A DNA stretch of 64,000 nt from CAZQHK01 sp964593455 (GTDB taxonomy: Bacteria > Muiribacteriota > CAYSPT01), in the NCBI GenBank assembly GCA_964593455.1, contig CAZQHK010000006.1, positions 71,231 through 135,230 of the forward strand. Reading direction: 5' to 3'. Positions 25,485 through 34,626 of this stretch are shown in pieces. Below the pieces are notes generated by a model. It was not told the DNA's origin, did no database searches, and saw only the letters and a program-made list of their open reading frames with translations. The first letter of the stretch is position 1. Each line of letters begins with the position of its first letter. Position numbers and translations under genes: made by a program.

Positions 25485-26610
25485 CAATAGGACCCCTCCT
25501 TTTTTCAGGATTACAGCCAGGCAGTCGTCCACGGGCTCTAAAGCCCGCCGAGGAATAGTAAATCTCGGACGGTTTGAACTGGAAACCCCGGTGTTCATGC
25601 CGGTGGGTACTGCCGGTGCTATAAAGGCGGTAAGGCCGTATGACCTGGAAACCATGGGGTATCAAATGATCTTGTGCAATACCTATCACCTCTGGATGCG
25701 GCCAGGTCATGAAGTGGTGAGTTCCATGGGTGGTCTCCACCGTTTTATCGGGTGGCCGGCGGGAATCCTGACCGACAGCGGCGGATACCAGATATTCAGC
25801 TTAAAAGGACTGACCAGGATCGATGACGAAGGAGTAACATTTTCGTCACATCTCGATGGCAGCAGGCACCTGCTGACACCGGAGAAAGCGGTCGGAATCC
25901 AGAAAGCGCTGGGAAGTGATATTATCATGTGTCTCGATGAATGCATTGCATTTCCGGCGGAAGAAACCATGGTCCGTCTGGCCCGGGAGCGAACCACCCG
26001 CTGGGCGAAAAGGTGTTTTCAGACCTGGAAGGAAGTGGGAGGAGGGGCCTTGTTCGGTATTGTTCAGGGAGGAATGGTTACTGAGGAGCGGTTGCGTTCG
26101 CTGGAGGAGATAGTCGAAATCGGGTTTCCCGGTTTGGCTATCGGTGGTTTGAGCGTTGGGGAGCCCAGGGATTTGATGTATTCTACACTGGAAACTCTGG
26201 CGCCTCACATGCCTGAAGAGCTTCCTCATTATCTGATGGGGGTTGGAGAACCGGTTGATATACTGTATGCGGTTGACTGCGGGATAGATATGTTTGATTG
26301 TGTACTCCCGACCAGGTTGGGACGGCATGGTTCGCTCTATACGCCGGAGGGCAGGATCAACATTGTCCGGAAAGAATATGCTACCGATGATCGTCCCGTG
26401 TGGCCCGGATGCGATTGCCTGCTCTGCCGTAAATTCAGCCGGGGTTATTTGAGGCACCTGCTCAAAGCGCGGGAAGTACTCGGGCTGACCCTGGGCAGTC
26501 TACACAACCTGAGGTTTTTCAGCCGTTTCATGGCCGATATCAGAGACGCTATATCAAACGGGATATTTGATACGTTCCGGGATAATTTTCTCGAAAAATA
26601 TCGAGGTTAA
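25477..26610 (+). CDS. tgt: Queuine tRNA-ribosyltransferase
   Basis: Bacterial tRNA-guanine transglycosylase, 377 residues. It swaps guanine-34 for preQ1 in tRNAs with GUN anticodons (queuosine pathway). LTDSGGYQIFS carries the active-site Asp region, LPTRLGRHG the tRNA-binding loop, and CDCLLCRKFSRGYLRHL the zinc site (Cys-x-Cys-x2-Cys and a later His). It starts with a GTG/ATG cluster overlapping the upstream gene. No other queuosine gene is adjacent, unless the QueC-like PP-loop protein at 57572 is distantly linked. Confidence 0.96.
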   Translation: MTDNRTPPFFRITARQSSTGSKARRGIVNLGRFELETPVFMPVGTAGAIKAVRPYDLETMGYQMILCNTYHLWMRPGHEVVSSMGGLHRFIGWPAGILTDSGGYQIFSLKGLTRIDDEGVTFSSHLDGSRHLLTPEKAVGIQKALGSDIIMCLDECIAFPAEETMVRLARERTTRWAKRCFQTWKEVGGGALFGIVQGGMVTEERLRSLEEIVEIGFPGLAIGGLSVGEPRDLMYSTLETLAPHMPEELPHYLMGVGEPVDILYAVDCGIDMFDCVLPTRLGRHGSLYTPEGRINIVRKEYATDDRPVWPGCDCLLCRKFSRGYLRHLLKAREVLGLTLGSLHNLRFFSRFMADIRDAISNGIFDTFRDNFLEKYRG

Positions 26611-26683
26611 GAGTCAGCTTTGAATCAAAATTAGTGTTATTATAGGTAGATGTGAAAGTTTGAGATTCAAATGTCGCAGGAAA

Positions 26684-26700
26684 GTGTAGAAAGTGAGGTG
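26684..26700 (+). repeat. Family A repeat end motif
   Basis: GTGTAGAAAGTGAGGTG immediately before two consecutive ATG codons (26703, 26706); the AAGTGAGG part is placed as the ribosome-binding site. Confidence 0.6.
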
Positions 26701-26705
26701 TAATG

Positions 26706-27248
26706 ATGGAAGATAGACCTTCTGCTGCTGTATATTTAAAAGCCGGAAAAAGATTTTTTCAAGAGAAGAACTATGGGGAAGCTATCTTGAAGTTCCGTAA
26801 ATTGATCATCGAGTATCCCGACAGTGACCTGGCTGACAATGCTCATTATAACCTGGGTGTTATCTATTCAAAACAGGGCGACTATTCAAAATCGTTTGTT
26901 GAATACAAAACGATACTCGAACGATATCCTGACAGCGACGCCGCCGTTTGGGCGCCGGACATGATCGAAGAACTCAAAGAGAAGATCGATCCGTCCGCTC
27001 CGCTTTTCTACAAATCCCAAGAGCTCTATCGGAGCAAACGGCACGTGGAGGCGGAAGAGGTGCTCAATGAGATGCTGGAACAGTATCCCGACAGCGACCT
27101 GGCTGATAATGCCCACTTCAGCCTGGGGATGATCCGACTGGCCCAGGGAAGAAAAGAAGAAGCTCTGTCGGAGTTTCAGATAGTCAAAGAAAAGTATGCC
27201 GGGACCGATGCCGCTCAACTGGTGCCCGACATACTGGCCGGTATCTGA
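26706..27248 (+). CDS. TPR/BamD-like repeat protein
   Basis: Protein of 180 residues with no signal peptide, made of two related halves of TPR repeats. The block YPDSDLADNAHYNLG in the first half reappears as YPDSDLADNAHFSLG in the second, and the underlying DNA is also alike, so the gene grew by internal duplication. Such outer-membrane-assembly TPR proteins (BamD/YbgF type) normally carry a lipobox; this one does not, suggesting a cytoplasmic scaffold. The second ATG (26706) is favoured by spacing from the repeat-derived ribosome-binding site. Confidence 0.65.
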   Translation: MEDRPSAAVYLKAGKRFFQEKNYGEAILKFRKLIIEYPDSDLADNAHYNLGVIYSKQGDYSKSFVEYKTILERYPDSDAAVWAPDMIEELKEKIDPSAPLFYKSQELYRSKRHVEAEEVLNEMLEQYPDSDLADNAHFSLGMIRLAQGRKEEALSEFQIVKEKYAGTDAAQLVPDILAGI

Positions 27249-27264
27249 TGGGTGAGATAAGGCT

Positions 27265-27855
27265 TTGAAGTTTTACAGCTATCCTGAACCTCTTGCATAT
27301 ACGGGAGAACAGCTCCGGCCTCACTTTGCACTGGAAACCTTTAAGGTTTCAGGTGATTCTATTGTCTGTTTCAGGGGCCGGTGCGATGTCGCCGGGTCCC
27401 GGTTGGTAGACCTGGAAGACCGCCAAGCCGGAGAAACCATTGAAGCGGCGGAGATGCTTCACATCGTGGTGGAACATTTTGGTGTTTCTCTGGAGAATAT
27501 AGTCTTGCGTCAGAGACTTTTGGTAGCGCTGACCGCTGAACTGATATACGAATTCCTGGCGAGAAATTATTCTGAGACATCACTGTGCGATGTTCGTCGC
27601 AGCGGAGATGACATATTCGTTCTGGGAAGAAAAGCCACGGTATCTATTGCCTCGGTATCACCCGTTTCCGGGATGATCCATCTCGGGGTTAACATAGACC
27701 CCGAAGGCGCTTCTGTCGCAGCCTGGGGATTGGAGCAGGGGGGAGTTGACCCGGATGAATTTGCTTCCGCGCTGGGAGAAGCATACGTGGCTGAAATAGA
27801 AGGCGTTGCTCATGCCGTATCAAAAGTTCTGCCGCTATCTCCGGCGAAATCGTAA
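27265..27855 (+). CDS. DUF366 family protein
   Basis: Protein of 196 residues that looks like the DUF366 family, mostly known from archaea and some bacteria. It has LAYTGEQLRPHFAL, the CDV...VDLEDRQAGETI segment and HIVVEHFG. No catalytic function is assigned to the family. It starts with TTG 16 bases after the TPR gene and abuts the DUF2723 gene. Its proximity to glycan genes is the only functional hint. The family call is from remembered sequence features, hence moderate confidence. Confidence 0.6.
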   Translation: MKFYSYPEPLAYTGEQLRPHFALETFKVSGDSIVCFRGRCDVAGSRLVDLEDRQAGETIEAAEMLHIVVEHFGVSLENIVLRQRLLVALTAELIYEFLARNYSETSLCDVRRSGDDIFVLGRKATVSIASVSPVSGMIHLGVNIDPEGASVAAWGLEQGGVDPDEFASALGEAYVAEIEGVAHAVSKVLPLSPAKS

Positions 27856-27858
27856 GTG

Positions 27859-29517
27859 ATGAATAGTCCCGCGCGATGGGGTCGACCCGGCCATCTGGCT
27901 CTGCTGGTAACAGTAGTGGTGTTTGCTGTTTACCTGGGAACGTTGGCCGATGGTGTAACGTGGGCCAATTATGGCGGAGACAGTGGAGAGCTCATCGCAG
28001 TATCCTACAGCCTGGGGATCGCTCATCCTACCGGTTATCCCCTATACACCTTGCTGGGCCGCGTGTTTACGTTTATTCCCCTGGGAAGTGTTGGGTTCAG
28101 GGTAACTCTCATGTCAGCCCTGGCGGCGGCGAGTGCCTGTGGCATCCTGTTGCTGGTCCTGCATCATATGACCCGGAGCTACCTCGCTTCTCTCCTGGGC
28201 GCGATGGCGCTGGGACTCTCAAAAACTCTTTGGGGACAGGCAAGTATTGCGGAAGTATATGCGCTTCATCTTTTTTTCATGGTGCTGTTGCTGGCGGCGC
28301 TTTTCCTGGAAAATAAAGATAAATCGGGCTATACCGGAGTGCCGTTTGGCCGCAGGTTATGCCTGATCGCGCTGTTGCTGGGATTTGGTTTTGCCAACCA
28401 CATGATGACGGTGCTGATCGTACCGGCGGTGGCCGTATGGTTCGGAAGCAGGTTTCTGGAAAGCGGTAACGGGAAAAGTGAAAGAATGGAAGCGCTACAA
28501 ACCCGGCTCCTTGTACGAACCCTGTTAATGGCCGTTTTTTTCTTTAGCCTGGGAATAATGCTCTATCTCTACCTCCCACTGCGGAGTTCCATCCGGCCGG
28601 CGGTTGAACTTGGACCGGTGCGGACACTGGCGAATCTTTGGGGACATGTCACGGGAAAGCAGTTTCAGGGATGGATGTTTTCCCGCTCCACTCCGGAAGT
28701 GACGTACTATTTGAGAGAATACCGGGTTATCGATCAATTCTCTCTCCTGGGAGGATTGCTGGGGACCATCGGTGCCTGGGAGATGGCTAAATGCAGCCCT
28801 TTTTATTTTTTTCCGCTCCTGTGTTTCTTCCTGGCGGATCTGGTGTATGCGGTCAACTACAATATTCCCGATATAGCACCCTACTTCATCCCGTCGTACC
28901 TGGTTTTCGCTATCTGGATGGCCTGGGGACTGCGGCTTTTATTGACCTATCGTTGGCCGGACTGGGAGTCGAGCCGTTGGCGGAAAACGGGAAGCGCTCT
29001 CTCGGCCGTGGTAGCCGTACTTTTTTCGGTGTGGCTTCCGTACTATTCCTATTGCCGGTTCGTAACGTTAGTTCGTGAAGCCCGTCAACCCGCGGCCAGG
29101 ATGTATGCCCGAAAAGTGTTTGATCGTGTCCCCGAGCGGTCAGTGGTTCTCAGTATCGGCACCGGGGAGACTTTTTCCCTCTGGCACCGTCAGGCTTGCG
29201 TTCCATGGGCGGCTGAAAAGGAAATAAAAGTGGTTCTCCGGACATACCTGGCGTTCCCCTGGTACATAGATAAGCTGTCGGAAGAAAATCCCGATCTCGA
29301 TTTCTCCCCGGTGCACACGCTGGCGCACTCATATCTCGGGCATTGGAACGACATTGATTTCCTCGAGTACCGGCGTCGCTTGAACGACCTGACCCTGGCG
29401 CTGATCCGGACCAATTTCAGCCGGTGCACGTTGTACCTGACCAACAAGAAGTTATTTGATTCTGAAGAATATTTTCTGGCGCAGGCCGGTCCGGTGTTCC
29501 GGGTCCTAAAAAAATAA
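27859..29517 (+). CDS. DUF2723 family membrane glycosyltransferase-like protein
   Basis: Integral membrane protein of 552 residues with about 10 helices, of the DUF2723 family (GT-C fold, related to protein O-mannosyltransferases). The first periplasmic loop holds the diagnostic GGDSGELIAVSYSLGIAHP and TGYPLYTLLGR; the Asp-Ser-Gly-Glu element probably carries the catalytic acid. It likely transfers a lipid-linked sugar to a protein or glycan. It follows DUF366 within three bases; a GTG at 27856 is an alternative start. Together with the LCP and ligase-like genes it suggests a surface glycosylation locus. Confidence 0.8.
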   Translation: MNSPARWGRPGHLALLVTVVVFAVYLGTLADGVTWANYGGDSGELIAVSYSLGIAHPTGYPLYTLLGRVFTFIPLGSVGFRVTLMSALAAASACGILLLVLHHMTRSYLASLLGAMALGLSKTLWGQASIAEVYALHLFFMVLLLAALFLENKDKSGYTGVPFGRRLCLIALLLGFGFANHMMTVLIVPAVAVWFGSRFLESGNGKSERMEALQTRLLVRTLLMAVFFFSLGIMLYLYLPLRSSIRPAVELGPVRTLANLWGHVTGKQFQGWMFSRSTPEVTYYLREYRVIDQFSLLGGLLGTIGAWEMAKCSPFYFFPLLCFFLADLVYAVNYNIPDIAPYFIPSYLVFAIWMAWGLRLLLTYRWPDWESSRWRKTGSALSAVVAVLFSVWLPYYSYCRFVTLVREARQPAARMYARKVFDRVPERSVVLSIGTGETFSLWHRQACVPWAAEKEIKVVLRTYLAFPWYIDKLSEENPDLDFSPVHTLAHSYLGHWNDIDFLEYRRRLNDLTLALIRTNFSRCTLYLTNKKLFDSEEYFLAQAGPVFRVLKK

Positions 29518-29750
29518 CAGCGGTCTTTGCAACGAGTTCCTTTGAGTCTATATATATAAGAAAATAATAAAAGTATTTCACCTTTCACCTGTATAAGCTT
29601 TCATTTCCCTTTGTTTTCAGCACTTTCTTGAGTTGTACAGATAACTTTTTGACATGTTTTCGATAATTTTTTCCTGTTGACTCTACAGTCCCCCCTCCTT
29701 GTGGCCGATAAGCCATTAGAGTGAATTCTCCAAGGGAGGCGTTATATTCT
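29518..29750. other. AT-rich intergenic region upstream of lipoprotein gene
   Basis: 233 AT-rich bases between two + strand genes. No RNA gene or convincing promoter pair was found; TTGACA at 29648 lacks a well-spaced -10. It ends in the AAGGGAGGCG ribosome-binding site of the next gene. A minus-strand frame here has no family features. Confidence 0.4.
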
Positions 29751-31061
29751 ATGAGTACAAGACGACGGGTTATTAATCTGACAGTTATTCTGGCCATCAT
29801 TCTGGTGGCTACGTACGTGATCGGGTGCAAGGGGTCGGCCGGGATACGCAACGGGGCTATCAGGGGCAGGTGCCTTCAGATCAGTGGTCAGCCCATCCCG
29901 CAGGGCGTCAAGGTCAGGGCCGAGGGCGTCAACGATCCTGTTTCCCGGTATAGTCTTACCGACACCGGCGGCGAGTTCTACATTCCGGATGTGCCCGTGA
30001 ACACCTACGAAATGTATTTCATCGTGGACGGGTACCAGTTGGCTATGGACGAGATCGGGGGCGGGACTATCGGTACCGCCGTCACCGGTGTCCAGTACTG
30101 GGTCCCTTCAGGCTTGAAAGCCTTCGTGGAAAGCGGGCGCACCTATGAGCTGCCCAATGCCTACTTCAAGAAAATTCCGATGTTCCAGGCCATCACCGTG
30201 TGGGGCTATGTCAAGAACTATTATACCAACGGCTCCATCGTGGGCGCGGCGGTTACGATCGGTAACGGCAGTGCTGTCAGCGGCACCGATGGCCGGTACG
30301 AAGTGGCCGGCATCTACGCCGGCCTCAGAAAAGTCACCTGCACCATGTACGGGTACAACGATTACAAGGGTAGTGAGGGTACGGACGTGCTCATCAACGT
30401 AGGGGATGCCGGCGACAACATGATGCAGTACGATGTCAGGTTAAGACCTGAACCCGCTACTATCCGGGGGAGTATCCTGGAGAAAACGTATCAGGGTATC
30501 CTTACCGCCAGTAAAGAAGAAGAGATGGGCTGGGATTTGATTCAGCTTACGGTTCGTGATGTACCGATCCTGAAGATCAACGGTGTCGTAAACGGTAAAA
30601 TTGATGGTCCCCAGTACACTTTGGAGATTCCATCCGGGCATTCGAATTACGTGATAACCGCTACTCATCCGTACTGTGTCGTCAACCCGGGTGATCTTTC
30701 AAACACGATTACCGTTAGCGCTACCGGGGGGCTTCAAGCCGGACAGGAAGCTACGGCCGATCCGTTGTATTTGACCTGGAAAGAGGCTACCGGAGTTGAT
30801 ATTAAAGTGGTTACACCGGGCGAAAACCAGTCTGCCGGCGACAAATCTCTGGTCATGATCGACTTCGCCAATCCGAGTTCCGATGAGGTTACGTGGTCGG
30901 GCACCACTGAGACATCCGATCCGGTTGAATTCACCGCCATACCTATCGGTATCCGGAAGTTCAGCACAGCCTCGTCCGGACTTAGTAGCGTAACCGATAT
31001 CCAGGACGAGAAAATCCGGGTAACGGAGCAAACCAGGGCGATTACCTTGCCGCTTGACTGA
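29751..31061 (+). CDS. Surface lipoprotein with carboxypeptidase-regulatory-like domains
   Basis: Lipoprotein of 436 residues: signal peptide and lipobox VIGC with the Cys at about residue 25, then repeated carboxypeptidase-regulatory-like (Ig/prealbumin-type) beta domains near residues 35-240 (GGEFYIPDVPVNTYEMYFIVDGY, SGTDGRYEVAGIYAGLRKVTC), and a Thr/Ser-rich C-terminal region. It has no catalytic motif and is likely a structural or adhesive envelope protein. The ATG at 29751 has a good AAGGGAGG site. It converges on the STAS gene with a 24-base gap. Confidence 0.7.
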   Translation: MSTRRRVINLTVILAIILVATYVIGCKGSAGIRNGAIRGRCLQISGQPIPQGVKVRAEGVNDPVSRYSLTDTGGEFYIPDVPVNTYEMYFIVDGYQLAMDEIGGGTIGTAVTGVQYWVPSGLKAFVESGRTYELPNAYFKKIPMFQAITVWGYVKNYYTNGSIVGAAVTIGNGSAVSGTDGRYEVAGIYAGLRKVTCTMYGYNDYKGSEGTDVLINVGDAGDNMMQYDVRLRPEPATIRGSILEKTYQGILTASKEEEMGWDLIQLTVRDVPILKINGVVNGKIDGPQYTLEIPSGHSNYVITATHPYCVVNPGDLSNTITVSATGGLQAGQEATADPLYLTWKEATGVDIKVVTPGENQSAGDKSLVMIDFANPSSDEVTWSGTTETSDPVEFTAIPIGIRKFSTASSGLSSVTDIQDEKIRVTEQTRAITLPLD

Positions 31062-31085
31062 GGTTTAAGGGAGGCCGGATCCCGA

Positions 31086-31412
31086 TCACTCGTCCAGCAG
31101 CGGGGAAACCTGCAGGACGTTGAGCAAACCGGTCATCCGGAAGATATTGAGAATATCGGGCGGAGCGTTCACTATTTCGAACCTCCGCCCTTTCCGTTCC
31201 GACCGCTTGTAAGCCCGCATGATAAGAGAAAGCCCGGAACTGGTAAGCATGTTTACTTCCTTGAGGTCAAAGATAACATGTTCAGGCGGGTTGATAGTTA
31301 GCAGATCGACCCGGTCTTGAATCGTCATCAGGTGGTCGATCTTCACACCGATGTCCCCGATAAGACGAATACGAACCGTGTCTCCCTCTTTCTCCCACTT
31401 CACCTCTGACAT
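31086..31412 (-). CDS. STAS-domain anti-sigma factor antagonist
   Basis: Single STAS domain of 108 residues, SpoIIAA/RsbV type. In partner switching such proteins are phosphorylated on a conserved Ser by an anti-sigma kinase and dephosphorylated by a PP2C phosphatase. The Ser is visible in NMLTSSGLSLIM. The ATG at 31412 has a GGAGG site and a consensus-like promoter upstream, so it is transcribed alone. No RsbW-type kinase is adjacent; a PP2C phosphatase lies at 47920-49695. Confidence 0.85.
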   Translation of the reverse strand: MSEVKWEKEGDTVRIRLIGDIGVKIDHLMTIQDRVDLLTINPPEHVIFDLKEVNMLTSSGLSLIMRAYKRSERKGRRFEIVNAPPDILNIFRMTGLLNVLQVSPLLDE

Positions 31413-31436
31413 CACACAATCCTCCTGTACTCCTAC

Positions 31437-31465
31437 ATTATAGCCACAACGTCCGAATAATTCAA
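31437..31465 (-). promoter_or_regulatory. Sigma70-type promoter of the STAS gene
   Basis: On the minus strand: TTGAAT (31465-31460), 17-base spacer, TATAAT (31442-31437), 25 bases before the ATG at 31412. Confidence 0.65.
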
Positions 31466-31553
31466 CTATCTTTCTTTCATTATTTTTCTTGCTTATTGGA
31501 GAGCATAAGATGGTCGCAAGTGTACCAGGCGGTGTCCGAGTTTGATTATCTCG

Positions 31554-31583
31554 TTGCATTCATGGAAAGCCTTGGTATATAAT
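31554..31583 (+). promoter_or_regulatory. Sigma70-type promoter of accD
   Basis: TTGCAT (31554-31559), 18-base spacer, TATAAT (31578-31583). It lies about 40 bases before the TTG start of accD and divergent from the STAS promoter. Confidence 0.6.
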
Positions 31584-31621
31584 TTTAAAAAAACACTTGA
31601 CAGTTTTAGGGAGGTGCCTCT

Positions 31622-32443
31622 TTGGGTTGGTTTAGTAAGAGGTTGTTGGGTAAAAAAGGCAAAACAGGGCTCTGGCAGAAATGTGATGGATGCGATGTTC
31701 CCATTTTCCGCAAAGATCTTGAAAGTAACCTTAATGTCTGTCCAACCTGCGGACATCACTTTAAAATGAACGCCCGTGAGCGGATCGATCTGCTGGTGGA
31801 CCGTAAAAGTTTTACCGAGATCGATGAGTCTGTCATGTCGTGTGACCCGCTTAATTTTTTCGATAAAAAACCGTATCCTGAACGGCTTAATGCCAGCATC
31901 GAAAAAACCGGATGTAATTCTGCCGTCCTCACCGGAATGGCCAGGATTGATAAGATGCCGGTGGCCATCGGGGCTTTGAATTTCGCCTTCATGGGAGGAA
32001 GCATGGGCAGCGTTGTGGGAGAGAAGGTGACCCGGCTCATCGAACGCGCCGCGGCGGATAAAATTCCGCTTATCATCACCTCCATGTCGGGTGGTGCCCG
32101 TATGCAAGAAGGAATATTGTCGCTTATGCAGATGGCTAAAACCTCGGCGGCGCTCGGCCGGTTGAGGGAAGTGCCGGCGCCGTACCTGTCTATTATGGCC
32201 CACCCCACAACTGCCGGGGTGGCAGCCAGTTTTGCCATGCTCGGTGATGTCAATATAGCGGAACCAAAAGCTCTGGTTGGGTTTGCCGGCCCCAGGGTCA
32301 TCGAGCAGACGATCAGGCAAACTCTGCCGCCCGGATTTCAGAAAAGCGAGTTTGTACTGGAGCATGGTTTTTTGGATATCGTCGTCGATCGCCGTCAACT
32401 CAGGGACACGGTGATCAAGGTGCTTAGATTTTTCGTCGAATAG
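31622..32443 (+). CDS. accD: Acetyl-CoA carboxylase carboxyltransferase subunit beta
   Basis: AccD, 273 residues; with AccA it transfers CO2 from biotin to acetyl-CoA for fatty-acid synthesis. The N-terminal zinc ribbon is complete (Cys21, Cys24, Cys40, Cys43), followed by the crotonase-like carboxyltransferase core with MGGSMGSVVGEK and SMSGGARMQEG. The TTG start is backed by GGGAGGTG nine bases upstream and by the family N-terminus GWFSK. accA follows after 59 bases, forming an accDA pair. Confidence 0.96.
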   Translation: MGWFSKRLLGKKGKTGLWQKCDGCDVPIFRKDLESNLNVCPTCGHHFKMNARERIDLLVDRKSFTEIDESVMSCDPLNFFDKKPYPERLNASIEKTGCNSAVLTGMARIDKMPVAIGALNFAFMGGSMGSVVGEKVTRLIERAAADKIPLIITSMSGGARMQEGILSLMQMAKTSAALGRLREVPAPYLSIMAHPTTAGVAASFAMLGDVNIAEPKALVGFAGPRVIEQTIRQTLPPGFQKSEFVLEHGFLDIVVDRRQLRDTVIKVLRFFVE

Positions 32444-32502
32444 GGACCAGCGCGCAGCGCCGTGCCCGTTGAAAAACAAATGCGCGTTGAGGAGAATAAA
32501 CC

Positions 32503-33444
32503 ATGGAAAACACCGGTTCTTTTATCGAGAGCATCGATGGTATTGAATCCCAGATAGAAAAGTACAAACTTCTAGCCAGAGATCAGGGAATGGATGTCTC
32601 CGAGGTGATAGAAGCCCTGGAGCGGCAACGGGATAGGATGTTCAAGAATATCGATCCGTGGGACAGGGTAAAACTGGCCCGCCATCCCGATCGTCCTCTG
32701 GCCCTGGATTATATAAAAGCTCTCTTCGAGGATTTTATACCGCTTCACGGGGATAGACTCTTCGCTGACGACAAGGCTCTCATGGGGGGCCTTGCTCGTT
32801 TTCATGGGCAGTCCTGCATGGTTATCGGGCAACAGAAAGGTAGAGACACCTCCGACAGAATCTACCGTAATTTCGGTATGTGCCGTCCGGAGGGATACCG
32901 GAAAGCTATTAGGCTTATGCGAATGGCTGCCAGATTCAATAAACCCATCATTGTATTTATTGATACCCAGGGCGCCTATCCCGGCATCGGCGCTGAAGAG
33001 CGGGGCCAGGCAGAAGCCATTGCCAAAAACCTGGAAGTGATGTCACAATTGTCGACTCCCATCATCGTGACAGTCGTTGGTGAAGGCGGATCTGGAGGAG
33101 CGTTGGGAATTGGTGTCGGCGACCGCGTGCTCATGCTGGAAAACGCCATATACTCGGTGATATCTCCCGAGGGATGCGCCGCCATATTATGGCGTGATGC
33201 AGCCATGGCGCCGAAAGCAGCCAGGGCATTGCGGATGACTGCCGGTGATCTTTTACCCCTGGGTATTATCGATGACATTATCAGAGAACCTTCCGGAGGC
33301 GCTCACCGTTCGCCGGAAAAGCAGTTTGCGCTGGTAGGGGAAGCCTTACAGAAATATCTCAATGAGCTCAATAAAATGGATTCCGCCAGCCTGATTAGCA
33401 GCCGTTACGATAAATTCCGGAAAATGGGCCGGTTTTTAGGGTGA
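32503..33444 (+). CDS. accA: Acetyl-CoA carboxylase carboxyltransferase subunit alpha
   Basis: AccA, 313 residues, partner of AccD in malonyl-CoA synthesis. N-terminal coiled segment, then HPDRPLALDYI, FIPLHGDRLFADD, FIDTQGAYPGIGAEERGQ and GEGGSGGALGIGVGD, all characteristic and containing the acyl-CoA-binding oxyanion glycines. ATG with a GAGGAG site. rpoD follows after 49 bases. Confidence 0.96.
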   Translation: MENTGSFIESIDGIESQIEKYKLLARDQGMDVSEVIEALERQRDRMFKNIDPWDRVKLARHPDRPLALDYIKALFEDFIPLHGDRLFADDKALMGGLARFHGQSCMVIGQQKGRDTSDRIYRNFGMCRPEGYRKAIRLMRMAARFNKPIIVFIDTQGAYPGIGAEERGQAEAIAKNLEVMSQLSTPIIVTVVGEGGSGGALGIGVGDRVLMLENAIYSVISPEGCAAILWRDAAMAPKAARALRMTAGDLLPLGIIDDIIREPSGGAHRSPEKQFALVGEALQKYLNELNKMDSASLISSRYDKFRKMGRFLG

Positions 33445-33493
33445 AGTCTTCCGGGTATAAGTCCGAAGACCGGCGGAATTTATGATCTGACCG

Positions 33494-34615
33494 GTGAAAG
33501 GTGCGTTGCCGTTGAAGGATGACCTCCGAAATCTGCAAGATGCGGAGGAATTGCTCAACCGAGGGCGTCTTCGTGGTTTTCTTTATGACGACGAGCTATC
33601 CTGGTGGTTGAGTCAACAGTTTGGTGAAGCCAGCGAAGCCTCTCTCTCTGTCATGCGCGAGCATGTTATGGAGCAGGGTATTCAGTTGATCAGCCGGAAG
33701 GATGTCATCGGCGAACCGGGTAAGAAAACCAGGCGTCGCTCTTCGAAAACGGCAAATCCGGCAGGCTCGGCCGCCGATGAACACTTGAGCTTGGAAGACA
33801 CAGTGAAACTCTATCTGGATGAACTCCGGAAAGTCTCACTGCTGACAGAAGTCCAGGAGGTCGATCTGGCCAAACGGATTGAGGCCGGAGACCAGGACGC
33901 GAAGAAGCACTTGATCGAAGCCAATCTCCGGCTGGTGGTCAATATAGCCAAGAAGTACGCTCACACGGGGTTGTTGTTTCTCGACCTCGTGCAGGAGGGG
34001 AACATAGGGCTCATGAAGTCCGTTGATAAATTCGAGTACAAGCTCGGTTATAAGTTTTCGACCTACGCCACCTGGTGGATCAAGCAAGCTATAACCAGGG
34101 CGATAGCGGAACAGTCGCGGACAATACGGGTACCGGTCCATATAGTGGAAGAGGTCTACAAGTACAAGAAGACGCTTCGAAACCTCCAGGCGACTCTCGG
34201 GCGGGAACCTACTTTTGATGAGATACGTGAGCAGATAGGAGTTTCCGCCTCGAAACTAAAAGAACTAATGGAAATCACTAAGGAACCGGTATCTCTCGAT
34301 ATGAATGTTGGCGGCGACGATTCTTTCCTTTCAAATTTTGTGGAAGATTCTTCTGTGCTTTCTCCCGAAGAAGGTGTGTTTACCAAGTTTCTGAAGCAGC
34401 AGATAGAGCACGTGCTGTCTGATCTTACCGAAAAGGAAAAACAAGTTATTCATTTACGATTCGGTTTAAACGACGGAGTCCCGAGATCTCTGGAGGATAT
34501 CGGGAAGATATTTAATGTTACCAGAGAGAGAATCCGTCAGATTGAAGATAAAGCTTTACAAAAGCTGCGGCATAAAAGAAGAAGCGACCGACTTTCAGAC
34601 TACTTCTATGAGTGA
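33494..34615 (+). CDS. rpoD: RNA polymerase sigma factor RpoD-type (sigma70)
   Basis: Group 1-like sigma70 factor of 373 residues. A divergent N-terminal region 1.1 and a charged linker are followed by region 1.2 (TVKLYLDELRKVSLLT), region 2 (NLRLVVNIAKKYAHTG, GLMKSVDKFEYKLGYKFSTY, ATWWIKQAI), region 3 and region 4 with the -35 recognition helix VTRERIRQIEDKALQKLRH. The lack of a long non-conserved insert makes it Firmicutes-like in size. The consensus-like promoters found in this window agree with such a factor. GTG start; TTG at 33512 is an alternative. Confidence 0.92.
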   Translation: MKGALPLKDDLRNLQDAEELLNRGRLRGFLYDDELSWWLSQQFGEASEASLSVMREHVMEQGIQLISRKDVIGEPGKKTRRRSSKTANPAGSAADEHLSLEDTVKLYLDELRKVSLLTEVQEVDLAKRIEAGDQDAKKHLIEANLRLVVNIAKKYAHTGLLFLDLVQEGNIGLMKSVDKFEYKLGYKFSTYATWWIKQAITRAIAEQSRTIRVPVHIVEEVYKYKKTLRNLQATLGREPTFDEIREQIGVSASKLKELMEITKEPVSLDMNVGGDDSFLSNFVEDSSVLSPEEGVFTKFLKQQIEHVLSDLTEKEKQVIHLRFGLNDGVPRSLEDIGKIFNVTRERIRQIEDKALQKLRHKRRSDRLSDYFYE

Positions 34616-34626
34616 GGTGATTAAAC

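Noticed and set aside
29648..29680. Promoter for the surface lipoprotein gene
   Set aside because: TTGACA is present but no -10 hexamer lies 16-19 bases downstream; GATAAT is only 7 bases away.
31493..32479. 328-codon minus-strand frame
   Set aside because: Antiparallel to accD, a clear housekeeping gene with its own promoter.
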